This document shows, one piece after another, positions 27,324-35,836 of a stretch of 64,000 nt of DNA. The notes under the pieces were generated by a model. That model ran no database searches and was not told where the DNA came from. It was given only the letters and a program-made list of their open reading frames with translations. This stretch comes from a virus. Every line of letters begins with the position of its first letter. The stretch's first letter is position 1. The stretch is taken from IMG/VR virus record IMGVR_UViG_3300031951_009873, positions 1 to 64,000 of that record. The stretch is one strand, 5' to 3'. The translations under genes were made by a program, and so were the position numbers.

Positions 27324-28296
27324 AAGGGTTCTGATTACAGGCGCCAACGGTTTAGTTGGTAACTACATGATTGCAAAATGTATAAACCGTGGGGCATTAG
27401 TTACCGCAGTAGATATTGTAGAACCAACTAATCAAATTAAACAATATAAAGAAAATTATTGGTATAAAGATAATTATAATTTCATCCAAGCCGATTTACG
27501 TGAATTTAGTCAATGTAAAGAAGTCGTAAAAGGTCAAGATATAATATTTCATATAGCCGGAGTAAAGGGTTCCCCCAAGAGAGCGATGGAACAACCCGCA
27601 GATTACTTCGTCCCAATGTTACAATTTAATACCAATATGATGGAAGCCGCTCGACTCGAAGATGTCGAGTGGTACGTTTTTACGTCTACCGTAGGCGTAT
27701 ACCAACCCGCAGAAGTATTCATTGAAGATGATGTGTGGAAGACCTTCCCATCAGAAAAAGATAAGTATGCTGGTTGGGCTAAACGTCTTGGGGAACTTCA
27801 AGCCGAAGTATACCAAGTATCCTATAATTGGAACAAAGCATCTATTGTCAGACCCGCCAACATTTATGGCAGACACGATAATTTTGGTCTAGAATCTACC
27901 GTTATCGCTTCATTAATTAAGAGATTGTTTGGCGAAAAGGAACACCCATTAGTATGTTGGGGTGATGGTTCGCCTATTCGTGATTTCATTTATGCAGGTG
28001 ACGTAGCTGATGGTATCATCCAAGCATACGAACAACGTATCACACAACCAATCAATTTGGGTAGTGGAACTGGAGTGACGATTAAGGAACTTGCAGAAAC
28101 TTTAGTGGAAATATATGAAGAAATGTACGGTGTTAAGGTTGCAATCGAATGGGATCCTACAAAACCAAATGGTGATGCCAAGAGATTGATGAGTACTGAA
28201 CGAGCAGAATCGTTTGGTATTAAACAAAAAGTATCATTAAAAGAAGGATTGAAAGAAACTATAGATTACTATCTAACACATTTTAAAGGGAAGTAA
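27313..28296 (+). CDS. NAD-dependent sugar-nucleotide epimerase/dehydratase 2
   Basis: A 327-residue extended SDR protein from ATG 27313 (GAGGA upstream). KRVLITGANGLVGNYMIAKC is the cofactor site, DKYAGWAKRLGE sits at the catalytic Tyr-x-x-x-Lys position (YAGWAK), and SIVRPANIYGR and SPIRDFIYAGDVADG are standard later motifs. Substrate cannot be read from sequence. It precedes a second epimerase by three bases, the two forming a pair with the E1-beta-like gene. Confidence 0.86.
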   Translation: MNGKRVLITGANGLVGNYMIAKCINRGALVTAVDIVEPTNQIKQYKENYWYKDNYNFIQADLREFSQCKEVVKGQDIIFHIAGVKGSPKRAMEQPADYFVPMLQFNTNMMEAARLEDVEWYVFTSTVGVYQPAEVFIEDDVWKTFPSEKDKYAGWAKRLGELQAEVYQVSYNWNKASIVRPANIYGRHDNFGLESTVIASLIKRLFGEKEHPLVCWGDGSPIRDFIYAGDVADGIIQAYEQRITQPINLGSGTGVTIKELAETLVEIYEEMYGVKVAIEWDPTKPNGDAKRLMSTERAESFGIKQKVSLKEGLKETIDYYLTHFKGK

Positions 28297-28299
28297 GTT

Positions 28300-29283
28300 A
28301 TGAATAAGACAGATAAGATTTTAGTTACTGGAGCTAGTGGATTTATTGGTTCACGTTTATTGAAGATGTTACATGAAACCGGGTATACTAATTTACGTGC
28401 TACATCTTGGAATAGAGAATTACGTGATACTTTATCAGATATAGAACATATTAAGGGTAACTTACAAGATGCAGACTTTTGTGAAGTAGTATCAAAAGAC
28501 GTTGACGTAGTATTTCATTGTGCAGCTAATACGTCGAACGCTCTTGATACCAAGTTCAATCCTCTTCTTCACGTTACTCCAAACGTTGAAATGAATGTGA
28601 ACCTTATGGAACAGAGTTGGAAGAATAAGGTTCGTAAGTTTATTTTCATCTCATCAAATACCACGTATCCAGATATGGGTGACATTCCTTGCAAAGAAGA
28701 TACAAACGTTCAAACCCCAGACATCGTTCCAGTCTATAAAGCGGTAGGTTGGATGAAACGTTATTGTGAGACTTTGTGTGATTTCTTTTCTAATCAAATC
28801 CACAATCCTATGCAATGTGTAATTATCAGACCTTCAAACGCATACGGTCCTAATGACAAGTATGATTATGAAAAGTGTCACGTAACACCAGCTAATATCC
28901 GTAAGGTAGCAGATGGACTCAACCCAATTCCAGTTTGGGGTGACGGTACAGAAGTCCGTGACGTAATTCACGTTGATGATATGGTCAGTGGATTTATTAC
29001 CGTGGCTGAAAAAGTAGACACCTATGACATTTATAACGTGTCGTATGGAGAGGGATATACTGTTATAGAAGTTTTGAATGCCATCAAGGAAATTGAAGGT
29101 AACACAAATCCAGTCAACTTTGTAAACAACAAGGCACCAATGATTCCAGTTCGATTACTTGATAACACCAAGTTAAAGAGCTTGGGATGGTCACCCAAGT
29201 ATGACTTACGTAGTGGCTTGGCAGATGCATTGCGGTGGTACAAGGAAAACAAGCACCAATTCAACCCAAATTCACAGCCATGA
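28300..29283 (+). CDS. NAD-dependent sugar-nucleotide epimerase/dehydratase 3
   Basis: A 327-residue extended SDR protein. KILVTGASGFIGSRLLKML is the Gly-rich NAD(P) motif; VFHCAANTSNALDTK and IFISSNTTYPD follow in the usual order. The catalytic YxxxK position reads VYKAVGWMKRYCE, so the usual Tyr/Lys pair is less clear and activity should be checked. VIRPSNAYGPND and EVRDVIHVDDMVSG are good family matches. Its stop overlaps the ATG of the thiamine-enzyme half (ATGA), so the two are probably translated together. Confidence 0.82.
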   Translation: MNKTDKILVTGASGFIGSRLLKMLHETGYTNLRATSWNRELRDTLSDIEHIKGNLQDADFCEVVSKDVDVVFHCAANTSNALDTKFNPLLHVTPNVEMNVNLMEQSWKNKVRKFIFISSNTTYPDMGDIPCKEDTNVQTPDIVPVYKAVGWMKRYCETLCDFFSNQIHNPMQCVIIRPSNAYGPNDKYDYEKCHVTPANIRKVADGLNPIPVWGDGTEVRDVIHVDDMVSGFITVAEKVDTYDIYNVSYGEGYTVIEVLNAIKEIEGNTNPVNFVNNKAPMIPVRLLDNTKLKSLGWSPKYDLRSGLADALRWYKENKHQFNPNSQP

Positions 29284-29795
29284 GCTACAAAGATGAATTA
29301 ACAAATGCTATGAAACTGTTGATGGATAAACCAGAAACAGTTTTCATCGGTCAACAAATCGTGTACTACGGTAATCCTATGTCAAAAACAATTGAGGGAC
29401 TACCAAAAGAACGAATGATAGAAACTCCCGTTATGGAAGAAACTCAGATGGGAATGACACTGGGTATGGCTATGGCTGGTAAATTAGTAGTAAGTTTCTA
29501 TCCACGGTGGGACTTTGTAATTTCTGCGATGAACCAATTGGTAAATCACCTTGATAAGTACACACTTATGACCGGTAAAAATGTTCATGTGATTATACGT
29601 GTTGGTAAAGGTTCGGATAAACCTCTGGACCCGGGCCATCAACATAAGGCAAATTACATAAAGCCGTTTGGTGAAATATTAAAAACGATAACCTTACTAG
29701 ATTGCACAACAGTAGAAAGTGTAAGAAAAAATTATAATACAGCAATAAACACACCAGGTATCTATATCATAAACGAATATCCTGAGGTATATTAA
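29280..29795 (+). CDS. Thiamine-diphosphate enzyme, E1-beta/transketolase-C-like half
   Basis: The 171-residue product (ATG overlapping the previous stop) shows RMIETPVMEETQMGMTLGMA, the pattern of the pyrimidine-binding domain of E1-beta and transketolase, including a conserved Glu, and VVSFYPRWDFVISAMNQLVN, the equivalent of the aromatic and dimer-contact region. It lacks the C-terminal 'transketolase C' domain. Together with the alpha-like half at 22870 it could form a small heteromeric TPP enzyme, a split arrangement with about 6 kb between the halves. Substrates are unknown. Confidence 0.76.
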   Translation: MSYKDELTNAMKLLMDKPETVFIGQQIVYYGNPMSKTIEGLPKERMIETPVMEETQMGMTLGMAMAGKLVVSFYPRWDFVISAMNQLVNHLDKYTLMTGKNVHVIIRVGKGSDKPLDPGHQHKANYIKPFGEILKTITLLDCTTVESVRKNYNTAINTPGIYIINEYPEVY

Positions 29796-29796
29796 T

Positions 29797-30666
29797 ATGC
29801 AAAATGGAATATTATTTTTAGGTGATAGTTTTACATGGGGAGAGGGATTAGAACTTTATTGTGATACACCTAAATGGATTGAAGAACGAACCCAACAAAA
29901 TGGTTGGCCAACATTATCAACTAAACAAGACGAAGATGGTATTCGTTTTCGTGAAGAAAATAGATTTTCTAGATTAGTTGCTAATCATTTTGGTAAAATT
30001 GATTGTGTTAATGACACAAATGGAGGATGTGTAGCGGGGTATATTAATGTTGCACATAAGTTTTTATTTGATCCTGATATAAGAATTGACACCATTATTA
30101 TTCAATTTTCTATACTTGACCGAGAGCCTATTCATGGAAGTTTTAGTTGTGTGTGTGACTTTTGTAAAGCAACGGGATATCATCGATATTTTGAACAAGT
30201 AGAACACGTTATAGCAGCACTTATAAATGGTAATTTAACTGATAATCAAAAAGAAGCTTTAATATTTTTCGAAAAAAAAACAAATAGAAAGGCAACTGAC
30301 AACGATTTTTTAGATGCTCTTATTAATGTAAGAGGAATCTGGTATTCCAATTTAGTACATGATTTTTATGTCAATCATATTTTACACTGGGAAGCTTCTG
30401 GGAAACGAAAAATATATTACATAGATTCATGGGATAACGAAACAAGTTATAAATTACACAATTCAATTATACCTATAGATAAAAAAGGAATTCCTTTAAT
30501 TGGAGAAGATGATAGAAAATATCAAATATGGACCAAGTGGGAGAATTCATTCGAATTTAAAAACATATCACAGCAGTTTGTGAAAACTGGAAACGGTCAC
30601 CCTACATTAAAACAACATCAACATTTAGCAAAATCTATTATACAATTTTTAGAAGAAAGACAATAG
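29797..30666 (+). CDS. SGNH-hydrolase-like protein 2
   Basis: A 289-residue protein beginning ILFLGDSFTWGEGLELYC, the GDSFTWGEG block that is the most orthodox SGNH nucleophile site in the island, and ending GNGHPTLKQHQHLAKSI, with the HP of the catalytic His block. A Cys pair (VCDFCKATGYHRYF) lies near residue 110. No signal peptide is seen. It follows the E1-beta-like gene with one base between, and precedes a tiny gene and a radical SAM gene. It probably acts on acyl or acetyl groups of a glycan (inference). Confidence 0.78.
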   Translation: MQNGILFLGDSFTWGEGLELYCDTPKWIEERTQQNGWPTLSTKQDEDGIRFREENRFSRLVANHFGKIDCVNDTNGGCVAGYINVAHKFLFDPDIRIDTIIIQFSILDREPIHGSFSCVCDFCKATGYHRYFEQVEHVIAALINGNLTDNQKEALIFFEKKTNRKATDNDFLDALINVRGIWYSNLVHDFYVNHILHWEASGKRKIYYIDSWDNETSYKLHNSIIPIDKKGIPLIGEDDRKYQIWTKWENSFEFKNISQQFVKTGNGHPTLKQHQHLAKSIIQFLEERQ

Positions 30667-30679
30667 GAGAAATAGTATT

Positions 30680-30808
30680 ATGTTTAAGTTTATTAAAAAA
30701 ATATACAATTCTTATTTAGAAAAGAAAAAAAAGAAGCAGTTAGAAAAATTATACAAAGAACGGTTAGAAGAATTAAGAAAGCGTGATCCGTTCGTGTACA
30801 AGCATTGA
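30680..30808 (+). CDS. Small Lys-rich protein (42 aa)
   Basis: A 42-codon frame with AGGAG 11 bases before the ATG. It is very basic and helical (LEKKKKKQLEKLYKERLEEL) and ends RKRDPFVYKH. It sits in the gap between an SGNH gene and a twitch radical SAM gene. It may be a short coiled-coil partner or adaptor, or, like many tiny phage proteins, of unknown function. The ribosome site, codon use like its neighbours and tight fit argue that it is real. Confidence 0.6.
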   Translation: MFKFIKKIYNSYLEKKKKKQLEKLYKERLEELRKRDPFVYKH

Positions 30809-30814
30809 TATTAC

Positions 30815-32068
30815 ATGCATAATAAAGAAACGTTTTGTATATTGCCATTCGTACATTTCTACACCCAACCAGACGGTGAGGTAAAGCCTTGCTGTATCGC
30901 AGGTGGATTTGACAATAAACAATCTTTGCGGGATAAAAATCTAGAGGATATATTTAATTCTGATGAATATAAACAACTCAGAAAAGATATGTTAACGGGA
31001 AAACGTAACAAGATGTGTGATATATGCTATAAAAAAGAGGATGCGGGGGAGTTTTCCCCTAGACATAATTATAATAACAATCTTACAATTGGTGGTCCAT
31101 GTGAATGGACTACTCCCGTGATACACGAAGATTATTCTGTACCTATCGAGTTTCAGCATATCGATATTAGATTTTCTAATCTATGTAATTTTAAGTGTAG
31201 AATGTGTAATCATTCCTTTTCTTCCCATTGGTATGAGGATTCCCAGAAAATAAAAGTGGGAAATCATCATATATATGCGACAAACGAGAACACAAAGATA
31301 ATAGAAGCAAGTAAAACAATTATCGAAGATTTACTACCGTACTTAAAAAATTTAAAGAGTGTATATTTTGCAGGTGGTGAACCATTAATTAATGAGAAGC
31401 ATTACAACTTGTTGGTTTGGTTAAGTGAAAATTTAGAGGATACCAATGACACTAATGGATTGGGTGCTCGTAAAAAGTTATCGATGCACTATAATACCAA
31501 CTTGTCAGTTTTGAAATATCGTGATTATGATTTTGTGAAGTATTGGAAGAAATTTAAACGCGTACACTTAGCTATATCATGTGACGGAATCGGTAATGTA
31601 GGAGAATACCAACGAGTTGGATTTAATCATACTACATTTATAAAAAACTTAAAAGAATTACAAACATACGCAATATCAAAGTCAACAACAGGACAAATAG
31701 ATAATATTTCGTATAGTTTTCAGTACACTACTACAATTTTTAACATAGAACACATATTTGAATTTATAAATTTTATGATGGAAAATAAATTCATTGATAG
31801 TGAAGATTGTATTAATTTTTATTATGCATGGGGTCCATTGATGTCAGTAAACAATATGTCCGATACTGATAAAAGAAGAATTACGGATATGTTTACAAAA
31901 AATATAAATAATATTTCATCAGAGATTACAAAAAGTCAGTTGACGGCGATAGTAAATTATATGAATAGTTCACCTACACATGAAATCAGTTTACTTAATG
32001 AATTGGTTACAAAACTAGATGATTTACACGGAACCGATTACAAAACTATAACTAACATACGACTATAG
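30815..32068 (+). CDS. Twitch-domain radical SAM protein 2
   Basis: A 417-residue protein. It opens FCILPFVHFYTQPDGEVKPC, a near-standard twitch N-terminus, followed by MCDICYKKED. The core reads FSNLCNFKCRMCNHSF (CxxxCxxC near residue 128) and VYFAGGEPLINE. These features fit the twitch-domain radical SAM family. It differs in the N-terminal Cys pattern from the copy at 14586, so the two may act on different substrates. It lies between a tiny gene and an SGNH gene, and no partner is obvious. Confidence 0.86.
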   Translation: MHNKETFCILPFVHFYTQPDGEVKPCCIAGGFDNKQSLRDKNLEDIFNSDEYKQLRKDMLTGKRNKMCDICYKKEDAGEFSPRHNYNNNLTIGGPCEWTTPVIHEDYSVPIEFQHIDIRFSNLCNFKCRMCNHSFSSHWYEDSQKIKVGNHHIYATNENTKIIEASKTIIEDLLPYLKNLKSVYFAGGEPLINEKHYNLLVWLSENLEDTNDTNGLGARKKLSMHYNTNLSVLKYRDYDFVKYWKKFKRVHLAISCDGIGNVGEYQRVGFNHTTFIKNLKELQTYAISKSTTGQIDNISYSFQYTTTIFNIEHIFEFINFMMENKFIDSEDCINFYYAWGPLMSVNNMSDTDKRRITDMFTKNINNISSEITKSQLTAIVNYMNSSPTHEISLLNELVTKLDDLHGTDYKTITNIRL

Positions 32069-32074
32069 AACAAA

Positions 32075-33013
32075 ATGAAATATATATTAGCTACGGGATG
32101 TTCATTTACAAACAATATAAGATTGAATCCAGATATACCGCAACAAGATACGGAACACAAAAGACGTTCTTGGCCGTATTATTTACAGCAAGAACTTGGA
32201 AATGAGTATTGTGTTTTAAATTATGGTGGAGCAACTAATGATAATGTGTCAATGTGTAGAATTATATTATATCACATAAATCGTTTGTTGAAAGAAAACA
32301 TAGACCCAAAAGATATAAAGATTATACTCCAATGGTCATCTGGTACTAGACAAGCAATTTATATGAGTAGACAGATGGATAAATATTCTCATAGTATGGG
32401 GCACACATTGGTCTATCATAATAATTGGGAAACAACACCCGGAGTGTTTTATTTGACAGGTGGGTTTGACCCCCCGATGGGACCTGGTAGTGCAATAGAA
32501 AAATTTGGTATATATAATGCGATAAAGTACTGGCAAGCGGAAATTATGTGGGATAACCATATCAATACCGTTATGCCTTGGTTAGAAATGTGGTTATTAC
32601 TAGAAAAAACTTGTAAAGAATTGGGCATTGATGCGTATTACATGAATATGTGGGATAACTTTTCCCACCAATCGGAGTCCAATTTTACAAAAAATGGTAA
32701 TAGCTTGCAGTTATATGGTAATCCAACCACAGATATTTGGATGGATAAAATTGAAGTTTTAAAACCATACCTTGACAAGTTACCAATAAAGTCTGATAGA
32801 CACTGGCATCATGAAAATTATAAGGGATTACTGGAATGGGCCATAGATACTAGAGATGATAATATACCTGTATTCCAAGAGTTCGATGAATATAAAGCAA
32901 AAACGTTTGAAGAGTATTTATATGCTACTGGTGGAAATTCGTGGGGACATCCTTCCGCTGAAATGATGGGAATATTTGTTAGAACAGAACTTCTTAAGTT
33001 GATAAAATTATGA
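32075..33013 (+). CDS. SGNH-hydrolase-like protein 3
   Basis: The 312-residue product has ILATGCSFTNNIRLNPD (GCSFT nucleophile block), a middle block LNYGGATNDNVSMCRI (the conserved Gly/Asn positions), KIILQWSSGTRQAIY and an end GGNSWGHPSAEMMGIFV with the HPS that supplies the dyad His. The IIxQWS strand recurs in the island's other SGNH-like proteins. The stop overlaps the next start by four bases, so it is coupled to the SGNH-GT fusion gene. Confidence 0.75.
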   Translation: MKYILATGCSFTNNIRLNPDIPQQDTEHKRRSWPYYLQQELGNEYCVLNYGGATNDNVSMCRIILYHINRLLKENIDPKDIKIILQWSSGTRQAIYMSRQMDKYSHSMGHTLVYHNNWETTPGVFYLTGGFDPPMGPGSAIEKFGIYNAIKYWQAEIMWDNHINTVMPWLEMWLLLEKTCKELGIDAYYMNMWDNFSHQSESNFTKNGNSLQLYGNPTTDIWMDKIEVLKPYLDKLPIKSDRHWHHENYKGLLEWAIDTRDDNIPVFQEFDEYKAKTFEEYLYATGGNSWGHPSAEMMGIFVRTELLKLIKL

Positions 33014-35121
33014 ACTTATACAAAAAGAAATATCTATATGCGAATGGTTCTTCCGTGACTGCAGGTGGTGGGTTTGAACCAATAGAAAAAAGAACGGATG
33101 TACGGCCATTTTATGAACAAAAAGGAATCAAATTGCCCGATACACAAATTGAGTGTTCTTATCCTTATTTTATCGCAAAAAAATTGAATCTTGAACTAAT
33201 AAACGAAGCTAAAAGTGGTAGTGGTATCGATAGATTGATACGAACCACCCTAGATTGGATATTAGCTAATGAAGATATAGTAGACCAAACAATCTTTATA
33301 TTAGAACCACAGGTTGGTATACGTCTAGATTGGTATGTTTTTGAATGGCAAGACTATGGTGTGTTGAACGCACATAGGAATGGACAAGGAGAGTACCCGT
33401 TTACTCTGGTCAAAGAATATTTCGAAGACGATGTAGAGGAGCAAATCGACTGGAATCTAAAATATAAGTCAGCGATAGATGGATATTTCTCTAATTTTTA
33501 TGATCCAGATGAGCAATATAAATCTGAGTTCAAGCGATTAATATTATTTTTGGAATTTTTAAACAGTAGAAAGATAGATTATCTTGTTTCAATGCCAAGT
33601 CATTTGGATTTTGGATTGTACGAACAGTTTAAAAAAGTTATTCCGAAAAAATGTAATCTATTTTATGCATTTAAAGAAGCAATAGCAAAAGCTTCTCCTA
33701 ATGGTTGGGCAACAACCGGTCCTACTTGTGTATGGGAATATGCAAGATATTCTGAAATTTTAATATATAATGAAACTGATAGTGAAGATAATCACATAGG
33801 TTACAAGGGAAATCAAATCGTAGCAGATATAATCACGGATTATATCAGATACAACAATTTCATCAAATATTATTCTGACAAACATTCGTATAATTTAGAT
33901 GGAAATATCTATGTAAAAAATTTATCAATAAAGTTTGATAGAGTAGAAAATGTTGAAGATGCAGATTTTATATATTTGGGTGATATGAACATATTCAATT
34001 ATGAGCATGTACTCAGACATTCTGGTGTATTTCACAATATCGTAGGTTATAGTGACACATTCCAAAAAATGGAAGATTATGTAAAATCAGTTGATGAAAC
34101 TTGGTCATGGTTGAGGGAAATCAATAAGAAGGGAAAAAGATTTTTTATAAAACTGTTTCATGAAAGAGTATTTACAACAACATTTATACATTTTCTTGAT
34201 TTTATGGAAAAAGAATATGGTATAAAATCTTCACAGATATGGTATCTGGACTGTAATATAACAGACTATCCATGTACTAATACTGTACCGTTGGAATTAA
34301 AACTTAGATCATTTGCTGCGTTAGATGCCTCAGAGGGTATAGTGGATGTAGATGTTTTTAATAAACCGGATGATAACTTTAGAAACAAAAAACTAATTTC
34401 GTTGAATAATAAAGTTACCTTTAATAGATTGTTGGTATTTGATAGAATATTAAAAGAATACAATGACCACAATTTACTAAGAAAAGAGAACATAATTTCT
34501 ATGAGAGAGGATGGTGGAGTAAATGTACCATCAAATGAACCTCTATTTTCTCGTAACTTGAAAAATGATATACGTAGGTATGCGGATATACAACTCCCAT
34601 GGTATATTGATTCTTGGACCAGAGAAACACAACAAGTAAACGCAAGTGAAGTGTTATTGGATATTATAAATTATCATAGACAATGCATATTTTCAATAAC
34701 AAACGAAACGGAAAGACAATTATATTATGAATATGATATGACACGTGATTATGAACTGCTAAAAGAAATACAGTTCAGTGAAAAATGTATAGTGCCTATA
34801 CTTGGGGGAGTATTTCCGTTCATCATAACCGATGGATTATTTTATAGAAATATGGAAAAAATTGGATTTGACTTTAGTTATCTTAAAAAGTTCTTTGACA
34901 TAGATTATTTAACAAATACCTTAAGTCAAAATACAGAATCGGTTTCAAAAATAGCAAAGTTTGTAGCAAACACATCTATTGAAGAATTAAACAAATTTAG
35001 AAAAGAAAACTATCACTATATTAAACATAATAGAAAATTATTATTAGATATTATGATAGGTGATTGCGGAGAAACAGAATTGAAATTTTGGGAAAGGCTT
35101 AGTGGAAAAAGCCTACGATGA
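33010..35121 (+). CDS. Fusion of SGNH-hydrolase-like and GT10-like domains
   Basis: A 703-residue two-domain protein. Residues 1 to about 295 form an SGNH-like domain: YLYANGSSVTAGGGFEP at the start, LINEAKSGSGIDRLIRTTLD, VDQTIFILEPQVGIRLD, and DNHIGYKGNQIVADIITDYI at its end. Residues ~300-703 resemble the island's GT10-like family (LISLNNKVTFNRLLVFDRI, FSITNETERQLYY, then FSEKCIVPILGGVFPFIIT and a C-terminal helix with NYHYIKHNRKLLLDI). The GT part has changes at the usual NRxxxxHR positions, so activity is uncertain. The fusion implies that acyl-group chemistry and sugar transfer act on one product. Confidence 0.62.
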   Translation: MNLYKKKYLYANGSSVTAGGGFEPIEKRTDVRPFYEQKGIKLPDTQIECSYPYFIAKKLNLELINEAKSGSGIDRLIRTTLDWILANEDIVDQTIFILEPQVGIRLDWYVFEWQDYGVLNAHRNGQGEYPFTLVKEYFEDDVEEQIDWNLKYKSAIDGYFSNFYDPDEQYKSEFKRLILFLEFLNSRKIDYLVSMPSHLDFGLYEQFKKVIPKKCNLFYAFKEAIAKASPNGWATTGPTCVWEYARYSEILIYNETDSEDNHIGYKGNQIVADIITDYIRYNNFIKYYSDKHSYNLDGNIYVKNLSIKFDRVENVEDADFIYLGDMNIFNYEHVLRHSGVFHNIVGYSDTFQKMEDYVKSVDETWSWLREINKKGKRFFIKLFHERVFTTTFIHFLDFMEKEYGIKSSQIWYLDCNITDYPCTNTVPLELKLRSFAALDASEGIVDVDVFNKPDDNFRNKKLISLNNKVTFNRLLVFDRILKEYNDHNLLRKENIISMREDGGVNVPSNEPLFSRNLKNDIRRYADIQLPWYIDSWTRETQQVNASEVLLDIINYHRQCIFSITNETERQLYYEYDMTRDYELLKEIQFSEKCIVPILGGVFPFIITDGLFYRNMEKIGFDFSYLKKFFDIDYLTNTLSQNTESVSKIAKFVANTSIEELNKFRKENYHYIKHNRKLLLDIMIGDCGETELKFWERLSGKSLR

Positions 35122-35122
35122 T

Positions 35123-35836
35123 ATGAAAGTACTATATTCCAATGGAGATTCCGTTATCTGGGGAGCAGAATTAGAAAACAAAACAGAGGAAAGATTTTCA
35201 AAGTTATTAGCAGATAAGTTGAAAATGGTTGATTGCAACAATGCTTCTGCTGGGGTGTCAAACGACTATATCTACCGACAAACGATGAGAGATGTCTCTC
35301 ATTGGTTAGACACTAAACAAATATGGAGTGAAGAATCTGATTGGGTCAGCGCAGATGAAATCCTTATAATTATTGGGTGGACCTCCCCTACCAGATTTGA
35401 ATGGTGGAACGGACAACAATACATTCAAGAAAGATTGTGGACAGGATATGATAAGTGGGGCAATCCAGACTTACATAGAACTACAGAAGATGAGTTCGTA
35501 TTGCATCAAACAGAACTTATTCCATCTTATATACGAACGCTAAACCATATTAATGCTTTACATGCATTTCTTACAGTAAATACAATTCCTCATTATTTTT
35601 TCAATGTGTTCTATGAATATGAAGACTTATACGAACCAACGGATAAAATAGACACTTTTGGTAGAAAAAATTACCAATTATCGACAAATTCTTTGTTAAA
35701 ACTCACTCCAAACTCGTTTAGAAGCAAGACGATGTATAATTATATAAAGGAGAACGGGGGTGGATTTTTACCTAGAAATCACCCCGATAAACTGTCCCAC
35801 AAGTTATGGGCGGAGTTTTTATTTAAGGAGGTTTGA
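35123..35836 (+). CDS. SGNH-hydrolase-like protein 4
   Basis: The 237-residue product (ATG 35123; the earlier in-frame GTG would overlap the previous gene more) starts VLYSNGDSVIWGAELEN with a GDS nucleophile block, and has ASAGVSNDYIYRQTM and ILIIIGWTSPTRFEWW, the third block with the island's characteristic I-x-W-[ST] strand. RNHPDKLSHKLWAEFLF at the end carries the HPD-type catalytic His. It overlaps the carbamoyltransferase start (TGATG), so the two may be translated as a pair; the TSS is probably far upstream. Confidence 0.74.
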   Translation: MKVLYSNGDSVIWGAELENKTEERFSKLLADKLKMVDCNNASAGVSNDYIYRQTMRDVSHWLDTKQIWSEESDWVSADEILIIIGWTSPTRFEWWNGQQYIQERLWTGYDKWGNPDLHRTTEDEFVLHQTELIPSYIRTLNHINALHAFLTVNTIPHYFFNVFYEYEDLYEPTDKIDTFGRKNYQLSTNSLLKLTPNSFRSKTMYNYIKENGGGFLPRNHPDKLSHKLWAEFLFKEV

